A stretch of 64,000 nucleotides of DNA, from positions 1 through 64,000 of the forward strand of contig CBIHPC010000001.1 of the NCBI GenBank assembly GCA_966211305.1, given 5' to 3'. Under the pieces are notes generated by a model. It did no database searches. It was not told the DNA's origin and was given only the letters and a program-made list of their open reading frames with translations. Origin of the DNA: Niastella sp966211305 (GTDB lineage Bacteria > Bacteroidota > Bacteroidia > Chitinophagales > Chitinophagaceae). Made by a program: the position numbers and the translations under genes. This document shows, in pieces, positions 18,391-27,026 of this stretch (position 1 is its first letter; each line of letters opens with the position of its first letter).

Positions 18391-19054
18391 TGGGCATATG
18401 GGACGCATTTTTGAATATTATCTAATTTAATGGGTAGTTTGTTGTTAATTATCTAGCTAACGTTTGTTAGGGCAAAATCGCATTGATAGCTCAACCGGTT
18501 TTAGTGAATGGGTACTAAAAACCTAAAATTTTTGCTCCGGGCTGTTAAAGGGAAGGCTGGCCGGTGGCGGTTCGCAGGGTTCAGGGGCAGGAGTGAATGG
18601 TGAATGGGTTGGTGTACAACTCCGGTTCCCGGTGGCGGCAAGGAAGGGGAATGGGGAAAAGTGAATAGCGGGCATGTTTTGTTATATGGTTTGAAGCCGG
18701 TACCGGGGGCCGGTTTCCAGTTTCCTGGTGCCGGGGAATGGTCAATGGTGAATGGGTTTGCGCGGCGTTCGCCGGTTAAAGCTATGCACAATACAGTTAG
18801 GGGTTTTGGTTGCTAAACCGGCTTTTCTGCTTTAGGCCTTCGGCTTTTGGCTTTCTGCTTTTTTGCCTTCGGCTTTCTACTTCTGGCATTAGGCTTTGTG
18901 CCTTCCACCTTTCGCCGTCCGCCTTCAGCTTTCCGCTTTCGCCTGTTCTCCCCTTGCCAATTATCAATTACGTATTGCCAATTGATAATTGCCCTTTATT
19001 TTTACCCGCCGATTCAAACAAACAAAAGCTCCATTTTTATAAAACATCTATTAC
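18391..19054. repeat. Large non-coding spacer rich in word repeats
   Basis: About 690 bp lie between pckA and the aminopeptidase gene. 18590-18620 and 18735-18760 carry GTGAATGGTGAATGGGTT-type words. 18826-18955 is a run of GGCTTTCTGCTTTT / CCTTCGGCTTT words. 18958-18990 has CCAATTATCAATTACG and CCAATTGATAATTGC inverted words. No open frame here looks like a gene. Confidence 0.6.
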
Positions 19055-20347
19055 ATGAAGTATCTGCCGCTTGATCCTGCCATTTTTATCCGTAACCGTA
19101 AAAGTTTTATTTCCCGAATGGATAAAAACGCCATTGCCATCTTCAACAGCAACGACGAACTGCCCACCAATGGCGATGCCCTGCACCGGTTCAAACAGAA
19201 CAGCGACCTGTACTGGTTGTGTGGTATAGACCAGGAAGATACCATGGTGATCCTGTTCCCCGGTAATCCCGACCCGAAATTCCGCGAAGTACTGGTGTTG
19301 GTTCGCCCCAATGAAATGAAGGAGAAATGGGACGGAAAACGGTTACGGGCAGAAGAGGCCAGGAAGATCTCAGGCATTTCGACCATCATCTGGCTCGACA
19401 GCCTCGATGCGGCATTACAGGGCTGGATCCACATGGCCGATACCATCTACCTCAATACAAATGAGAACGACCGAAAGGCGAGCCTTGTACCGGTGCGCGA
19501 TTACCGTTTTGCCGAAACCATGAAACAGCGCTATCCGCTGCACCAGTATAAACGCAGCGCCCGTATCATGAAAGACCTGCGGGCCATAAAATCGCCACAG
19601 GAAGTGGAGGTAATAAAGAAAGCAATAGATATAACCCATAAGACGTTTGAGCGTGTGCTTAAATTCATTAAGCCGGGGGTAATGGAGTATGAGATAGAGG
19701 CGGAGATCTGGCATTCGTTTTTGTCGCATCGCGCAACCGGACCGGCTTATGGCAGTATTATTGCCAGTGGCGACAATGCCCGCATACTGCATTATGTTAA
19801 TAATAACCAGGAATGTAAAGATGGCGACCTGGTACTGATGGATTTCGGCGCCGAGTATGGCGGTTATTGCGCCGACCTTACCCGTACCGTGCCGGTGAAT
19901 GGTAAGTTCAGCAAACGCCAGCGGGAAGTATATGACGGTTGTTTGCGCCTGCACGACTATGCGAAAAGTATACTTAAACCAGGCATCAGCATTCTCGATT
20001 ACACCGATAAAGTAGGCCTGGAGGCAACCAAAGTATTTGTAAAACTGGGTTTGTTGAAACCATCAGATGTAAAGAACGAGGACAAGGACAACCGGGCATA
20101 CCGCAAATATTTATATCATGGCATTTCGCACCATTTGGGAATAGATGTGCATGACCTGGGAACACGTACCGAACCTGTAAAACCCGGAATGGTATTTACG
20201 ATTGAACCCGGTATTTATATAGAGGAAGAGCAAATGGGTATCCGTATCGAAAACAATGTATGGATAACCAAAACCGGTAACAGAGACCTGATGTCGAAAA
20301 TTCCCATCAGGTCGGAAGATATTGAAGCCATCATGAGAAACAGATAG
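19055..20347 (+). CDS. Xaa-Pro aminopeptidase (M24B family)
   Basis: 430 residues. It removes an N-terminal residue preceding proline and uses a dimetal pita-bread active site. The ligands are visible: Asp in LVLMDFGAEYGG, Asp in CADLTRT, His in GISHHLGIDVHD, Glu in FTIEPGIYIE and Glu in GIRIENNVW. The N-terminal third is the creatinase-like domain. No signal peptide, so cytosolic. A second, divergent M24B gene lies at 45.5-46.9 kb; both retain all ligands. Confidence 0.93.
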   Translation: MKYLPLDPAIFIRNRKSFISRMDKNAIAIFNSNDELPTNGDALHRFKQNSDLYWLCGIDQEDTMVILFPGNPDPKFREVLVLVRPNEMKEKWDGKRLRAEEARKISGISTIIWLDSLDAALQGWIHMADTIYLNTNENDRKASLVPVRDYRFAETMKQRYPLHQYKRSARIMKDLRAIKSPQEVEVIKKAIDITHKTFERVLKFIKPGVMEYEIEAEIWHSFLSHRATGPAYGSIIASGDNARILHYVNNNQECKDGDLVLMDFGAEYGGYCADLTRTVPVNGKFSKRQREVYDGCLRLHDYAKSILKPGISILDYTDKVGLEATKVFVKLGLLKPSDVKNEDKDNRAYRKYLYHGISHHLGIDVHDLGTRTEPVKPGMVFTIEPGIYIEEEQMGIRIENNVWITKTGNRDLMSKIPIRSEDIEAIMRNR

Positions 20348-20869
20348 CAAATTTGCAAATTCGCAAATTTGAAAATGTGCAAATGTAAAGCGTACAATGG
20401 GAAAAGCTCTGGTAGGTAGTAACTTTTGTTAATCAAAAACGAATTTTATGCAAAAGGAACTATTAGATCAAAATCCCATTCTTAAACTTTCTTTTGATTT
20501 TTCATTGTTGGTAATTGGTTATTGTGAGCATCTGGAACCAGCAGAAAGTATGTGATTGCCCGTCAATTGTTGAAATCCGGAACGGCTATAGGGGCCAATG
20601 CCATGGAGGCACAAAGTGCTGAAAGCAAAGATGACTTCATTCATAAAATGAAAGTGGCGGCAAAGGAAGCTGAGGAAACTCAATATTGGTTAATGTTGTG
20701 TGATTATTCGCCAAATTATCCGGAATGTAAAACCTTAATTTTGAAACTAGAGGAAATAAATAAGGTACTTGGTAAGATTCTTTCAACATCTAAAAAAAAG
20801 TAATCTTTTTAGTTTTATTCTGATTTGTATTTCATTTGCACATTTTCGCATTTACTAATTTTCTAATTA
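20341..20869. mobile_element. Four-helix-bundle cassette, copy 1 (inverted arms plus decayed gene)
   Basis: The left arm (20343-20385, GCAAATTTGCAAATTCGC words) and right arm (20833-20869) share an exact 15-bp inverted core (20371-20385 / 20833-20847) with extended weaker similarity. Between them lie a frameshifted IVS-type gene and flanking DNA that is also similar to copy 2 (CTCTGGT and TAACTTT upstream, ATTTGTATTTC downstream). Calling it mobile is an inference from the duplicated unit; no transposase is present. Confidence 0.5.
20448..20803 (+). pseudogene. Four-helix-bundle (23S rRNA IVS-type) protein, frameshifted
   Basis: Frame 1 from ATG 20448 reads MQKELLDQNPILKLSFDFSL and then VIGYCEHLEPAESM before TGA at 20553. 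A shift by one base near 20547-20550 continues as VIARQLLKSGTAIGANAMEA and on through DFIHKMKVAAKEAEETQYWL to a stop at 20801. Together these restore the usual IVS/S23-type protein of about 118 residues. A GTG at 20552 would give only an 83-residue C-terminal piece lacking helix 1. One missing base is the simplest explanation; sequencing error is possible. Confidence 0.75.
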
Positions 20870-21634
20870 ATGAAACATATTCCGAACCTGTTCACGTTGA
20901 TCAATTTGTTCTTTGGTTGTATTGCGATCACCTATATACTGCAGAAAGGTATTATTATAGTGTCGAATGAGCAGGGTGACCAATTGATCGAGATCCCTGA
21001 AAAAATATGGCTGGGCTCCCTGTTCATCGCGCTGGCCGCGGTGGTTGATTTTTTAGACGGGTTTGTTGCCCGCCTGTTCGGCGCTGCTTCCGCATTGGGC
21101 AAACAACTCGATTCCCTGGCTGATGTAGTGAGTTTTGGCGTAGCCCCCGGTATGATCATTTACCAGTTCCTGCGGTTGAGTTATTCGGCAGAACCCAATG
21201 GGGTAGAGGTGCCCATTATGATGCTGATGCCCGCATTCCTGATACCCTGTGCGGCAGCATTCCGCCTTGGTAAGTTCAACCTCGACGACTCACAGCAGTA
21301 TGGTTTCAAAGGCGTGCCTACGCCTGCAACGGGTTTGCTCATTGCTTCATTCCCGCTTATTTACTGGTATTCTGAAACTCCGGCAGCCGTAAGTTTGATG
21401 CAGAATAAATGGCTTTGGTATGCCATCATTGTGGTGCTGAGCTATTTGATGGTGAGCAATTTGCCGCTGATGGCGTTGAAATTTAAAAATTTCTCGGTAA
21501 AAAGCAATTTACCCAAGCTTATTTTGCTGATTGCGGCAATAATAGCAGCCATATTATTAAAATGGTTGGCAGTACCGGTTGTGTTTATTCTTTACATCAT
21601 CTTATCTTTGGCCTTCAAAAATAAAACCACATGA
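20870..21634 (+). CDS. pssA: CDP-diacylglycerol-serine O-phosphatidyltransferase
   Basis: 254 residues. An integral membrane enzyme making phosphatidylserine, the precursor of phosphatidylethanolamine. The CDP-alcohol phosphotransferase motif D-x2-DG-x2-AR-x8-G-x3-D-x3-D is visible (DFLDGFVARLF...GKQLDSLAD, about residues 62-85). Six to eight hydrophobic segments follow. The start MKHIPNLFTLINLF is typical for the family, and the ATG abuts the right arm of the upstream cassette. It overlaps purS in an ATGA junction. Confidence 0.94.
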   Translation: MKHIPNLFTLINLFFGCIAITYILQKGIIIVSNEQGDQLIEIPEKIWLGSLFIALAAVVDFLDGFVARLFGAASALGKQLDSLADVVSFGVAPGMIIYQFLRLSYSAEPNGVEVPIMMLMPAFLIPCAAAFRLGKFNLDDSQQYGFKGVPTPATGLLIASFPLIYWYSETPAAVSLMQNKWLWYAIIVVLSYLMVSNLPLMALKFKNFSVKSNLPKLILLIAAIIAAILLKWLAVPVVFILYIILSLAFKNKTT

Positions 21635-21876
21635 CCTATACAGTTCAGGTGAAGGTAATGCCGTTAAAAGAATTGCTCGATCCGCAGGGAAAAGCCGTAA
21701 TGGGTGGATTGCAAAATCTGGGATTAGGAAATATTCAGGATGTACGGGTAGGAAAGAACATCACCCTGCAGGTAGAAGCCAACACCCCTGATCAGGCAAA
21801 AGCTATTGCCGAAGAAGCCTCTAAGAAGTTACTCGCGAATCCGGTAATGGAGTATTTCGAACTTTCAATTAGCTAG
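21631..21876 (+). CDS. purS: Phosphoribosylformylglycinamidine synthase subunit PurS
   Basis: 81 residues, normal PurS length. PurS bridges PurL and PurQ in the three-subunit FGAM synthase of purine synthesis. It begins MTYTVQVKVMPLKELLDPQG, and VGKNITLQVEA and ANPVMEYFEL are family-typical. Its presence implies the small-PurL/PurQ/PurS system rather than the fused large PurL. It overlaps pssA by 4 bp (ATGA), so translational coupling is likely despite unrelated pathways. Confidence 0.93.
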   Translation: MTYTVQVKVMPLKELLDPQGKAVMGGLQNLGLGNIQDVRVGKNITLQVEANTPDQAKAIAEEASKKLLANPVMEYFELSIS

Positions 21877-21885
21877 CTAGAATTT

Positions 21886-22388
21886 GATGATGTGATAATT
21901 CGATAATTGGATAATTAGGACTCTCTGGTTAATAGCAACTTTGTTAATATAGCAATATATGAAAAAAGAGTTGCTGGATAAAAATGTCATTTAAAGCTAT
22001 CTTCAACTTTTCTTTGATGTTAATAGCTTATTGTGAAAAGTTGGATGCTACCAGAAGGTATGTAGTTTCCAAACAATTACTCAGGTCGGGAACTTCCATA
22101 TGAGCAAATGCTGTGGAAGCTCAAAATGCTGAAAGTAAAGCTGACTTTATTCACAAGATGAAATTAGCAGCAAAAGAGGCTGAAGAAACTCAATACTGGC
22201 TTATGTTGTGTGAGTATTCGCATGGTTTTCCGGAATGTAAGGAGCTTGTTATGAAATGGAAGAAATACAAAAAGTATTAGCTAAGATATTGTCAACTTCA
22301 AAGCGAGCATGACTTTGTTACCAATACCTACCCATTTGTATTTCCATTGTCACATTATCTCATTATCAAATTATCACATTAGCACATT
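21886..22388. mobile_element. Four-helix-bundle cassette, copy 2 (inverted arms plus decayed gene)
   Basis: The left arm 21886-21917 (GATGTGATAATTCGATAATT words) and right arm 22348-22388 (CACATTATCTCATTATCAAA, TTATCACATTAGCACATTA) are imperfect inverted repeats. The right arm ends at the ATG of rsmI. The interior is homologous to copy 1, including non-coding flanks. No transposase is seen, so mobility is inferred. Confidence 0.5.
21959..22312 (+). pseudogene. Four-helix-bundle (23S rRNA IVS-type) protein, multiply disrupted
   Basis: Homologous to the copy at 20448. It starts MKKELLDKNVI and then hits TAA at 21992; a one-base shift restores FKAIFNFSLMLIAYCEKL. A TGA at 22101 replaces the Gly codon of the conserved SIGAN (copy 1: AIGAN). 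After EAEETQYWLMLCEYSHGFPE a second shift near 22253 is needed to read EEIQKVLAKILSTSKRA to the TGA at 22310. Three independent lesions make this a clear pseudogene, older than the decay of copy 1. Confidence 0.85.
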
Positions 22389-23057
22389 ATGCTGTATATC
22401 GTGCCCACACCTATAGGTAATTTGCAGGATATTACGCTCAGGGCCCTGGAGGTGTTGAAGCATGTTGATCTCATACTGGCTGAAGATACCCGCACATCGG
22501 GTAAACTGTTAAATCATTACCAGATCTCGAAGCCGCTCACAGCCTATCACATGCATAATGAGCACCAGGTGGTACAACATCTTACCAACCAGTTGCGCGA
22601 AGGCAAAACCATGGCCATGATCTCCGATGCCGGCACACCCGGTATCTCCGATGCCGCATTCCTGCTGGTACGTGAATGCATAAAACAAAAAATAAAAGTA
22701 GAATGCCTGCCCGGCGCAACCGCCTTCGTACCCGCCCTCGTCAATAGCGGACTACCCATGAACCGCTTTGTTTTTGAAGGTTTTCTTCCACCCAAAAAAG
22801 GCCGGCAAACCATGCTTAAACGGCTTGCCGAAGAAGACCGCACCATGATCATTTATGAATCGCCGCACCGCCTGCTGAAGACGCTGCAGGAGTTTGTCCT
22901 GTACTTCGGAGCCGACCGCCTTTGCAGCGTTAGCCGCGAACTCACCAAAATGTTTGAAGAAAATGCTCATGGCACTTTACAGGAGTTGGTTGAACATTTT
23001 CAAAAGAAGGATGTTAAAGGTGAAATAGTGATCGTGCTGGCGGGCAAAGATCAATAA
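22389..23057 (+). CDS. rsmI: 16S rRNA (cytidine(1402)-2'-O)-methyltransferase RsmI
   Basis: 222 residues. It methylates the ribose of C1402 in 16S rRNA using SAM. The tetrapyrrole-methylase fold motifs are visible: YIVPTPIGNLQDITLRALEVL, AEDTRTSGKLLNHY, ISDAGTPGISDA, LPGATAFVPALVNSGLP and FEGFLPPKKGR. It is shorter than the roughly 280-residue E. coli protein because the C-terminal extension is absent, as in many Bacteroidota. The ATG directly abuts an inverted-repeat arm. Confidence 0.94.
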   Translation: MLYIVPTPIGNLQDITLRALEVLKHVDLILAEDTRTSGKLLNHYQISKPLTAYHMHNEHQVVQHLTNQLREGKTMAMISDAGTPGISDAAFLLVRECIKQKIKVECLPGATAFVPALVNSGLPMNRFVFEGFLPPKKGRQTMLKRLAEEDRTMIIYESPHRLLKTLQEFVLYFGADRLCSVSRELTKMFEENAHGTLQELVEHFQKKDVKGEIVIVLAGKDQ

Positions 23058-23325
23058 ACAGGAGCTCATTAAAAGTTTGGCTACCTACATATAACAGGAA
23101 GAAGTAGGATGTAGGAAATGAAGTACGATTTATAAGGCAAGATATCAAGTTTGAGGTACGACCTTCGGGCTCTTCGTACATCATACGTCATTCCTCTTAC
23201 TTCATTTTCTTATATTACCTTAGTCCAAATTAACAAATCGGTAAGTTTGCTCCTCAACTTTATGTTTTTCTTTTCAAAGGCAGGATTGAAATTTGCATCG
23301 ATAACATCCATAAATACGCATTAGT

Positions 23326-23781
23326 ATGAAAAAAATCGTTTATTACTGTCTGGCCCTTTGTTTGGCTTTCACCATATATGGTACCGCACACGCACAGATG
23401 CGCAAACTGCCCGCTGAAGTTACCGAAGCCTTCAGAAGTAAATATCCCACCGCGTTGAACGTAGAATGGCGCGACCGCCTCACCGGGTTCACCGCTGTTT
23501 TTGACCTCGATAAAGTACATTACGAAGCTAAGTTCACCAATAAAGGTTTCTGGCAAAGCACTGAAAACAAGATAGAGGATGATGAACTGCCCGCAGCAGT
23601 AAAAGATGGATTTCAAAAAAGTAAATACGCAGAAGAATGGACCATAGAAAAAATATATAAGATAGCCCTGCGTGAAGACAAAACCCAGTACCGCCTTGAA
23701 ATTGAAAAGAGCGATATTCAGAAAAAGAACCTGCTTTTCGATCCCAACGGCAGGTTGCTGAGCGATAAGATGACACTGTAA
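23326..23781 (+). CDS. PepSY-like periplasmic protein
   Basis: 151 residues with a signal peptide (MKKIVYYCLALCLAFTIYG, cut near AHAQ). Two PepSY-like/DUF2874 repeats can be read: LPAEVTEAFRSKYPTALNVEW with a beta segment, and LPAAVKDGFQKSKYAEEWTI. This is the Bacteroidota putative beta-lactamase-inhibitor-like PepSY fold, of unknown function. Likely secreted to the periplasm. The spacer before it (23058-23325) has imperfect inverted words around AGTACGA and TCGTACA. Confidence 0.85.
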   Translation: MKKIVYYCLALCLAFTIYGTAHAQMRKLPAEVTEAFRSKYPTALNVEWRDRLTGFTAVFDLDKVHYEAKFTNKGFWQSTENKIEDDELPAAVKDGFQKSKYAEEWTIEKIYKIALREDKTQYRLEIEKSDIQKKNLLFDPNGRLLSDKMTL

Positions 23782-23955
23782 GCCAACAATCAATAACTTC
23801 CATATAAGTCAGATCCCCGATAGATAATCTGCCGGGGATCATTGTTTTACAACCGGTATGGCCCGTACGCCACCTTTTATACAAACAGGTTTCACCTCGG
23901 CATACTGATAATGACCAGTAATAACTTATAACTTACAACTTATAACTTTCAACTA

Positions 23956-23985
23956 TTTGTCATTTTTCTTTTTTCCCTACCTTCC
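23956..23985 (+). promoter_or_regulatory. Promoter of the M1 peptidase gene
   Basis: TTTG (23956-23959), an 18-bp spacer, and TACCTTCC (23978-23985) approximate the Bacteroidota TTTG-N19-TAnnTTTG promoter. It lies 36 bp before the ATG. A TAACTTATAACTTACAACTT tandem lies just upstream (about 23913-23950). Confidence 0.45.
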
Positions 23986-24020
23986 GCACCTGAAAACTAT
24001 TTTATTCTAAAACCAATAAA

Positions 24021-26042
24021 ATGATGCGTAATAAGATCTATACGCTTGGATTGTTAAGCCTGGCAACAGTGTCGTCATGGGCGCAGCCAGACCGGTGGCA
24101 GCAACGGGTAAAGTACACGATGGATATTGCCATGAATGTTACCACCAACAGGTTTACCGGTAAACAACGGCTTGAATATACCAACAACTCTCCCGATACC
24201 CTCAAAAAGGTGTTCTATCATTTATACTGGAACGCTTTTCAGCCCAATAGTATGATGGATAGCCGCAGCCGGGCGCTGGGTCAGAAAAAGATCAACAACA
24301 GGCCCGACTGGGATGGCCGTGTGCGCGACCGCATTCAATACCTGAAAGAAGATGAGATCGGTTATCAGAAGATCGGCTCCCTGAAAATGAATGGCGTTGC
24401 CCAGAAGTACAACGTACAGGAAACCATTCTGGAAGTACAGCTTTCACAACCCATTCTCCCCAAATCAAAAGTGGTGTTTGAAATGGATTTCGAAGCGCAG
24501 GTGCCCCTGCAGATCCGCCGCAGCGGCCGCGATAATCCTTCTACCGGCGTACGTTATTCAATGAGCCAGTGGTACCCAAAAATGTGCGAGTACGATTATG
24601 AAGGCTGGCATCCTACGCCTTACGTTGCCCGTGAGTTCTATGGCGTTTGGGGCGATTATGAAGTGAACATTACTATCGACAAGAATTATATGATCGGCGG
24701 TACCGGTTACTTGCAAAACCCCAACCAGATCGGGTTTGGTTACCAGGGCCCCGGCGTAAGAGTGGCCAAACCAACCGGCCCAACGCTTACTTGGCGTTTT
24801 GTTGCCCCCAATGTGCACGATTTTATGTGGGCGGCAGACCCTGAATATACCCATTTAACGCGCACCATTGCCGGCGGGCCGGTTATTCATGTTATTTATA
24901 ACAATGATGAAGCTCACCTGCGTAAAGTGTATGAGGGATTAACCGATGATAAAAAGAAGCCCTACGGCAGTGCAGAGAATTATATCAAAGACTTTCATGC
25001 GCAGTGGAACCGCGTAGCCGATGCGGCAGTGACCGTGCTGCCTTTTATTGAAAAGAAATTCGGCGCCTATCCCTACAAACAATATACGTTTATTCATGGG
25101 GGCGATGGCGGTATGGAATATCCGATGAGCACCCTCATTGTTGGCCCCAGCATAGGCACGGCCATTCATGAATGGATGCATAGCTGGTACCAGATGATGC
25201 TGGGCACCAACGAATCGGAATACGCATGGATGGATGAAGGCTTTACCAGTTACGCTTCTTCGCTTGTAAGCAATTACTATCAAACCGTTACCAGCTCAAA
25301 AGCTACAGAAAGCGAAGTGGGTACCGGTCCGCGTAAGAAAGTGCTGGTTGATTCACTGGCCGTGAGCAAATCGTATATTGGCCAGGCCAACCCGCATGAA
25401 GATGCGTATGACAATTACTTTGGCCTTGTATCGAGCCGCCTCGAAGAACCGCTTACCACCCATGCCGATCATTTTGAGACCAACATCGCCTATAGCATTT
25501 CCTCTTATTCAAAAGGGCAGGTGTTTATGGAGCAGCTGGGTTATATTGTAGGTGCACAGGTACGCGATAAGATCCTGCTGGATTATTACAATCAATGGCG
25601 CTACAAACATCCCAATGTAAATGACTTTATCAGGGTAGCTGAAAAGGCCAGCGATATGAAGCTCAACTGGTACCGCGAGTATTTCGTGAATACCACCAAA
25701 ACGATAGATTATGGTATTGATAGTTTGTGGGAAGAAGGCGGTAAAACAAAGATCAGGCTGCGGCGCATTGGCAATATGCCTATGCCTGTCGATGTGCTGG
25801 TGACATTTAAAGACGGCAGCAAACTGATGGCCTACGTGCCCATGTACCTGATGTTTGGCGCCAAACCGGTTGAAGATGCGGCCATACCCCGTAATGTTTA
25901 TGAGCCGTGGAAATGGACGCATCCCCAATATACGTTCGAGATCAACCGCCGCCTTACCGATCTGAAGGTGATAGAAATCGATCCCTCTATGCGTATGGCC
26001 GATGTGGAGAGGAAGAATAATAAGCTGGATATACCATGGTAA
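24021..26042 (+). CDS. Secreted M1-family zinc metallopeptidase
   Basis: 673 residues with a signal peptide ending near SWAQPD. The gluzincin site HEWMH (383-387) is followed after 18 residues by the third ligand, Glu406, in WMDEGFTSYA, as in M1 aminopeptidases. The exopeptidase GGMEYP-like motif is GDGGMEYPMSTLIVG. The N-terminal beta domain (NRFTGKQRLEYTNNSPDTLK) is standard. Bacteroidota relatives are large exported M1 peptidases of unknown substrate. A palindrome and terminator follow immediately. Confidence 0.92.
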   Translation: MMRNKIYTLGLLSLATVSSWAQPDRWQQRVKYTMDIAMNVTTNRFTGKQRLEYTNNSPDTLKKVFYHLYWNAFQPNSMMDSRSRALGQKKINNRPDWDGRVRDRIQYLKEDEIGYQKIGSLKMNGVAQKYNVQETILEVQLSQPILPKSKVVFEMDFEAQVPLQIRRSGRDNPSTGVRYSMSQWYPKMCEYDYEGWHPTPYVAREFYGVWGDYEVNITIDKNYMIGGTGYLQNPNQIGFGYQGPGVRVAKPTGPTLTWRFVAPNVHDFMWAADPEYTHLTRTIAGGPVIHVIYNNDEAHLRKVYEGLTDDKKKPYGSAENYIKDFHAQWNRVADAAVTVLPFIEKKFGAYPYKQYTFIHGGDGGMEYPMSTLIVGPSIGTAIHEWMHSWYQMMLGTNESEYAWMDEGFTSYASSLVSNYYQTVTSSKATESEVGTGPRKKVLVDSLAVSKSYIGQANPHEDAYDNYFGLVSSRLEEPLTTHADHFETNIAYSISSYSKGQVFMEQLGYIVGAQVRDKILLDYYNQWRYKHPNVNDFIRVAEKASDMKLNWYREYFVNTTKTIDYGIDSLWEEGGKTKIRLRRIGNMPMPVDVLVTFKDGSKLMAYVPMYLMFGAKPVEDAAIPRNVYEPWKWTHPQYTFEINRRLTDLKVIEIDPSMRMADVERKNNKLDIPW

Positions 26043-26068
26043 TGTGATAATTAGCTAATTATCACATT
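26041..26068. repeat. Perfect 28-bp palindrome at the M1 peptidase stop codon
   Basis: The half-site AATGTGATAATTAG is followed by its exact reverse complement, centred on AGCT at 26053-26056. It overlaps the last two bases of the TAA stop. It belongs to the TGTGATAAT word family. Confidence 0.85.
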
Positions 26069-26080
26069 ATCACATTAAAA

Positions 26081-26105
26081 AGCCCCCGATGCGTCGGGGG
26101 CTTTT
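26081..26105 (+). terminator. Rho-independent terminator of the M1 peptidase gene
   Basis: AGCCCCCGA and TCGGGGGCT form a 9-bp GC-rich stem with a 4-base loop, followed by a T-run. Confidence 0.9.
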
Positions 26106-26261
26106 TCTCTAATAAGGTTATAGATAAACAGAGCACAGGATGGTTAAATGGCATGAAGTATTTGATGTTACAACCTGTTGCAAAGCTAACCTCGTATTAC
26201 ATTTTAAACAATACTACTTTGTGGGTAATTTTGCTGTTGCGCTTTGCTTTATTCCTTCCCT

Positions 26262-26906
26262 TTAACGGCCAAAGAATTTGTTTATGGCCTCTACGCGGTT
26301 ATTTACATGTAGCTTTTCGTATATATGATACACGTGTTTACGCACTGTTTCCTGGCTGATGAACAGGCTCGCTGCAATTTCTTTATACAACATGCCCTTG
26401 GCCAGTAACTCAAGAATTTCTTTTTCGCGGTTCGATAAAACACTGAGCGAGTGCTCTGCCGCTTCTGCACCTGCTTTATTTTGTTGAAATGCCTGCACTA
26501 CTTTCCGGGCTATCTGGCTGCTCATGGGCGCGCCGCCTTCCTGCAGTTCTCTTATGGCTTCCAGTAATTTATGCGGGGCTGTTTTTTTCAGAATGTACCC
26601 GCTGGCGCCTGCAGTCAAAGCTTCGAAGATCTTTTCGTCGTCTTCATACACGGTACACATCATAAAAAGGATATCGGGATATTCTGCTTTCAGGTGCTTC
26701 ACCACATCTATCCCGCTTTCCCCTTCACCCAAATTGATATCCATCAGCACAATCTGCGGTTTCAGATCAGGGATCTTAACCATCGCTTCTTCTGCCGACG
26801 AACAACTTCCCAACAACCGGTAACCTTCCGACATAGTAACGATCTGTTCAAGTGCAGATCGAATATCTTTCGTATCATCAACGATACATACAGTAATATC
26901 CATCAT
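26262..26906 (-). CDS. LuxR/NarL-family response regulator
   Basis: 214 residues from the ATG giving MMDITVCIVDD; the longer frame adds 20 residues unlike the family. The receiver domain (1-120) has acidic DD near residue 10, the phospho-acceptor Asp in IVLMDINLGEG, Thr/Ser in MMCTVYEDDE and Lys in YILKKTAPH. The C-terminal HTH (LSNREKEILELLAKGMLYKE then ISQETVRKHVYHIYEKLHV) binds DNA. No histidine kinase is adjacent, so its partner is unknown. Confidence 0.93.
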   Translation of the reverse strand: MMDITVCIVDDTKDIRSALEQIVTMSEGYRLLGSCSSAEEAMVKIPDLKPQIVLMDINLGEGESGIDVVKHLKAEYPDILFMMCTVYEDDEKIFEALTAGASGYILKKTAPHKLLEAIRELQEGGAPMSSQIARKVVQAFQQNKAGAEAAEHSLSVLSNREKEILELLAKGMLYKEIAASLFISQETVRKHVYHIYEKLHVNNRVEAINKFFGR

Positions 26907-27026
26907 GGTACAAAGTTCAGTTTTTTGCGGGAACGTAAAATACCACTTTGAGGTAGTTTTACCCACTGTAAATAATTATACTTATTGTTACGCATCGATA
27001 GTTAAAGCTGTAGCAGAAAGGCCTTT

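Noticed and set aside
18604..18816. Small plus-strand open frame in the repeat-rich spacer
   Set aside because: Its Gly/Pro-rich translation comes from GGTG/GGGG word repeats and has no protein-like pattern or start signal.
20448..20803. Programmed frameshift in the four-helix-bundle gene copy 1
   Set aside because: A -1 shift would be needed, but the sequence around AGAAAGTATG is not a recognised X-XXY-YYZ slippery site, and the sister copy is clearly a pseudogene. Decay or a sequencing error is simpler.
22101..22103. TGA in copy 2 as a selenocysteine codon
   Set aside because: It replaces a conserved Gly, the gene carries two further frameshifts, and no selenocysteine element is evident.
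20341..22388. Diversity-generating retroelement suggested by Avd-like four-helix-bundle genes
   Set aside because: No reverse transcriptase, template repeat or variable repeat is present; the genes are decayed single units.
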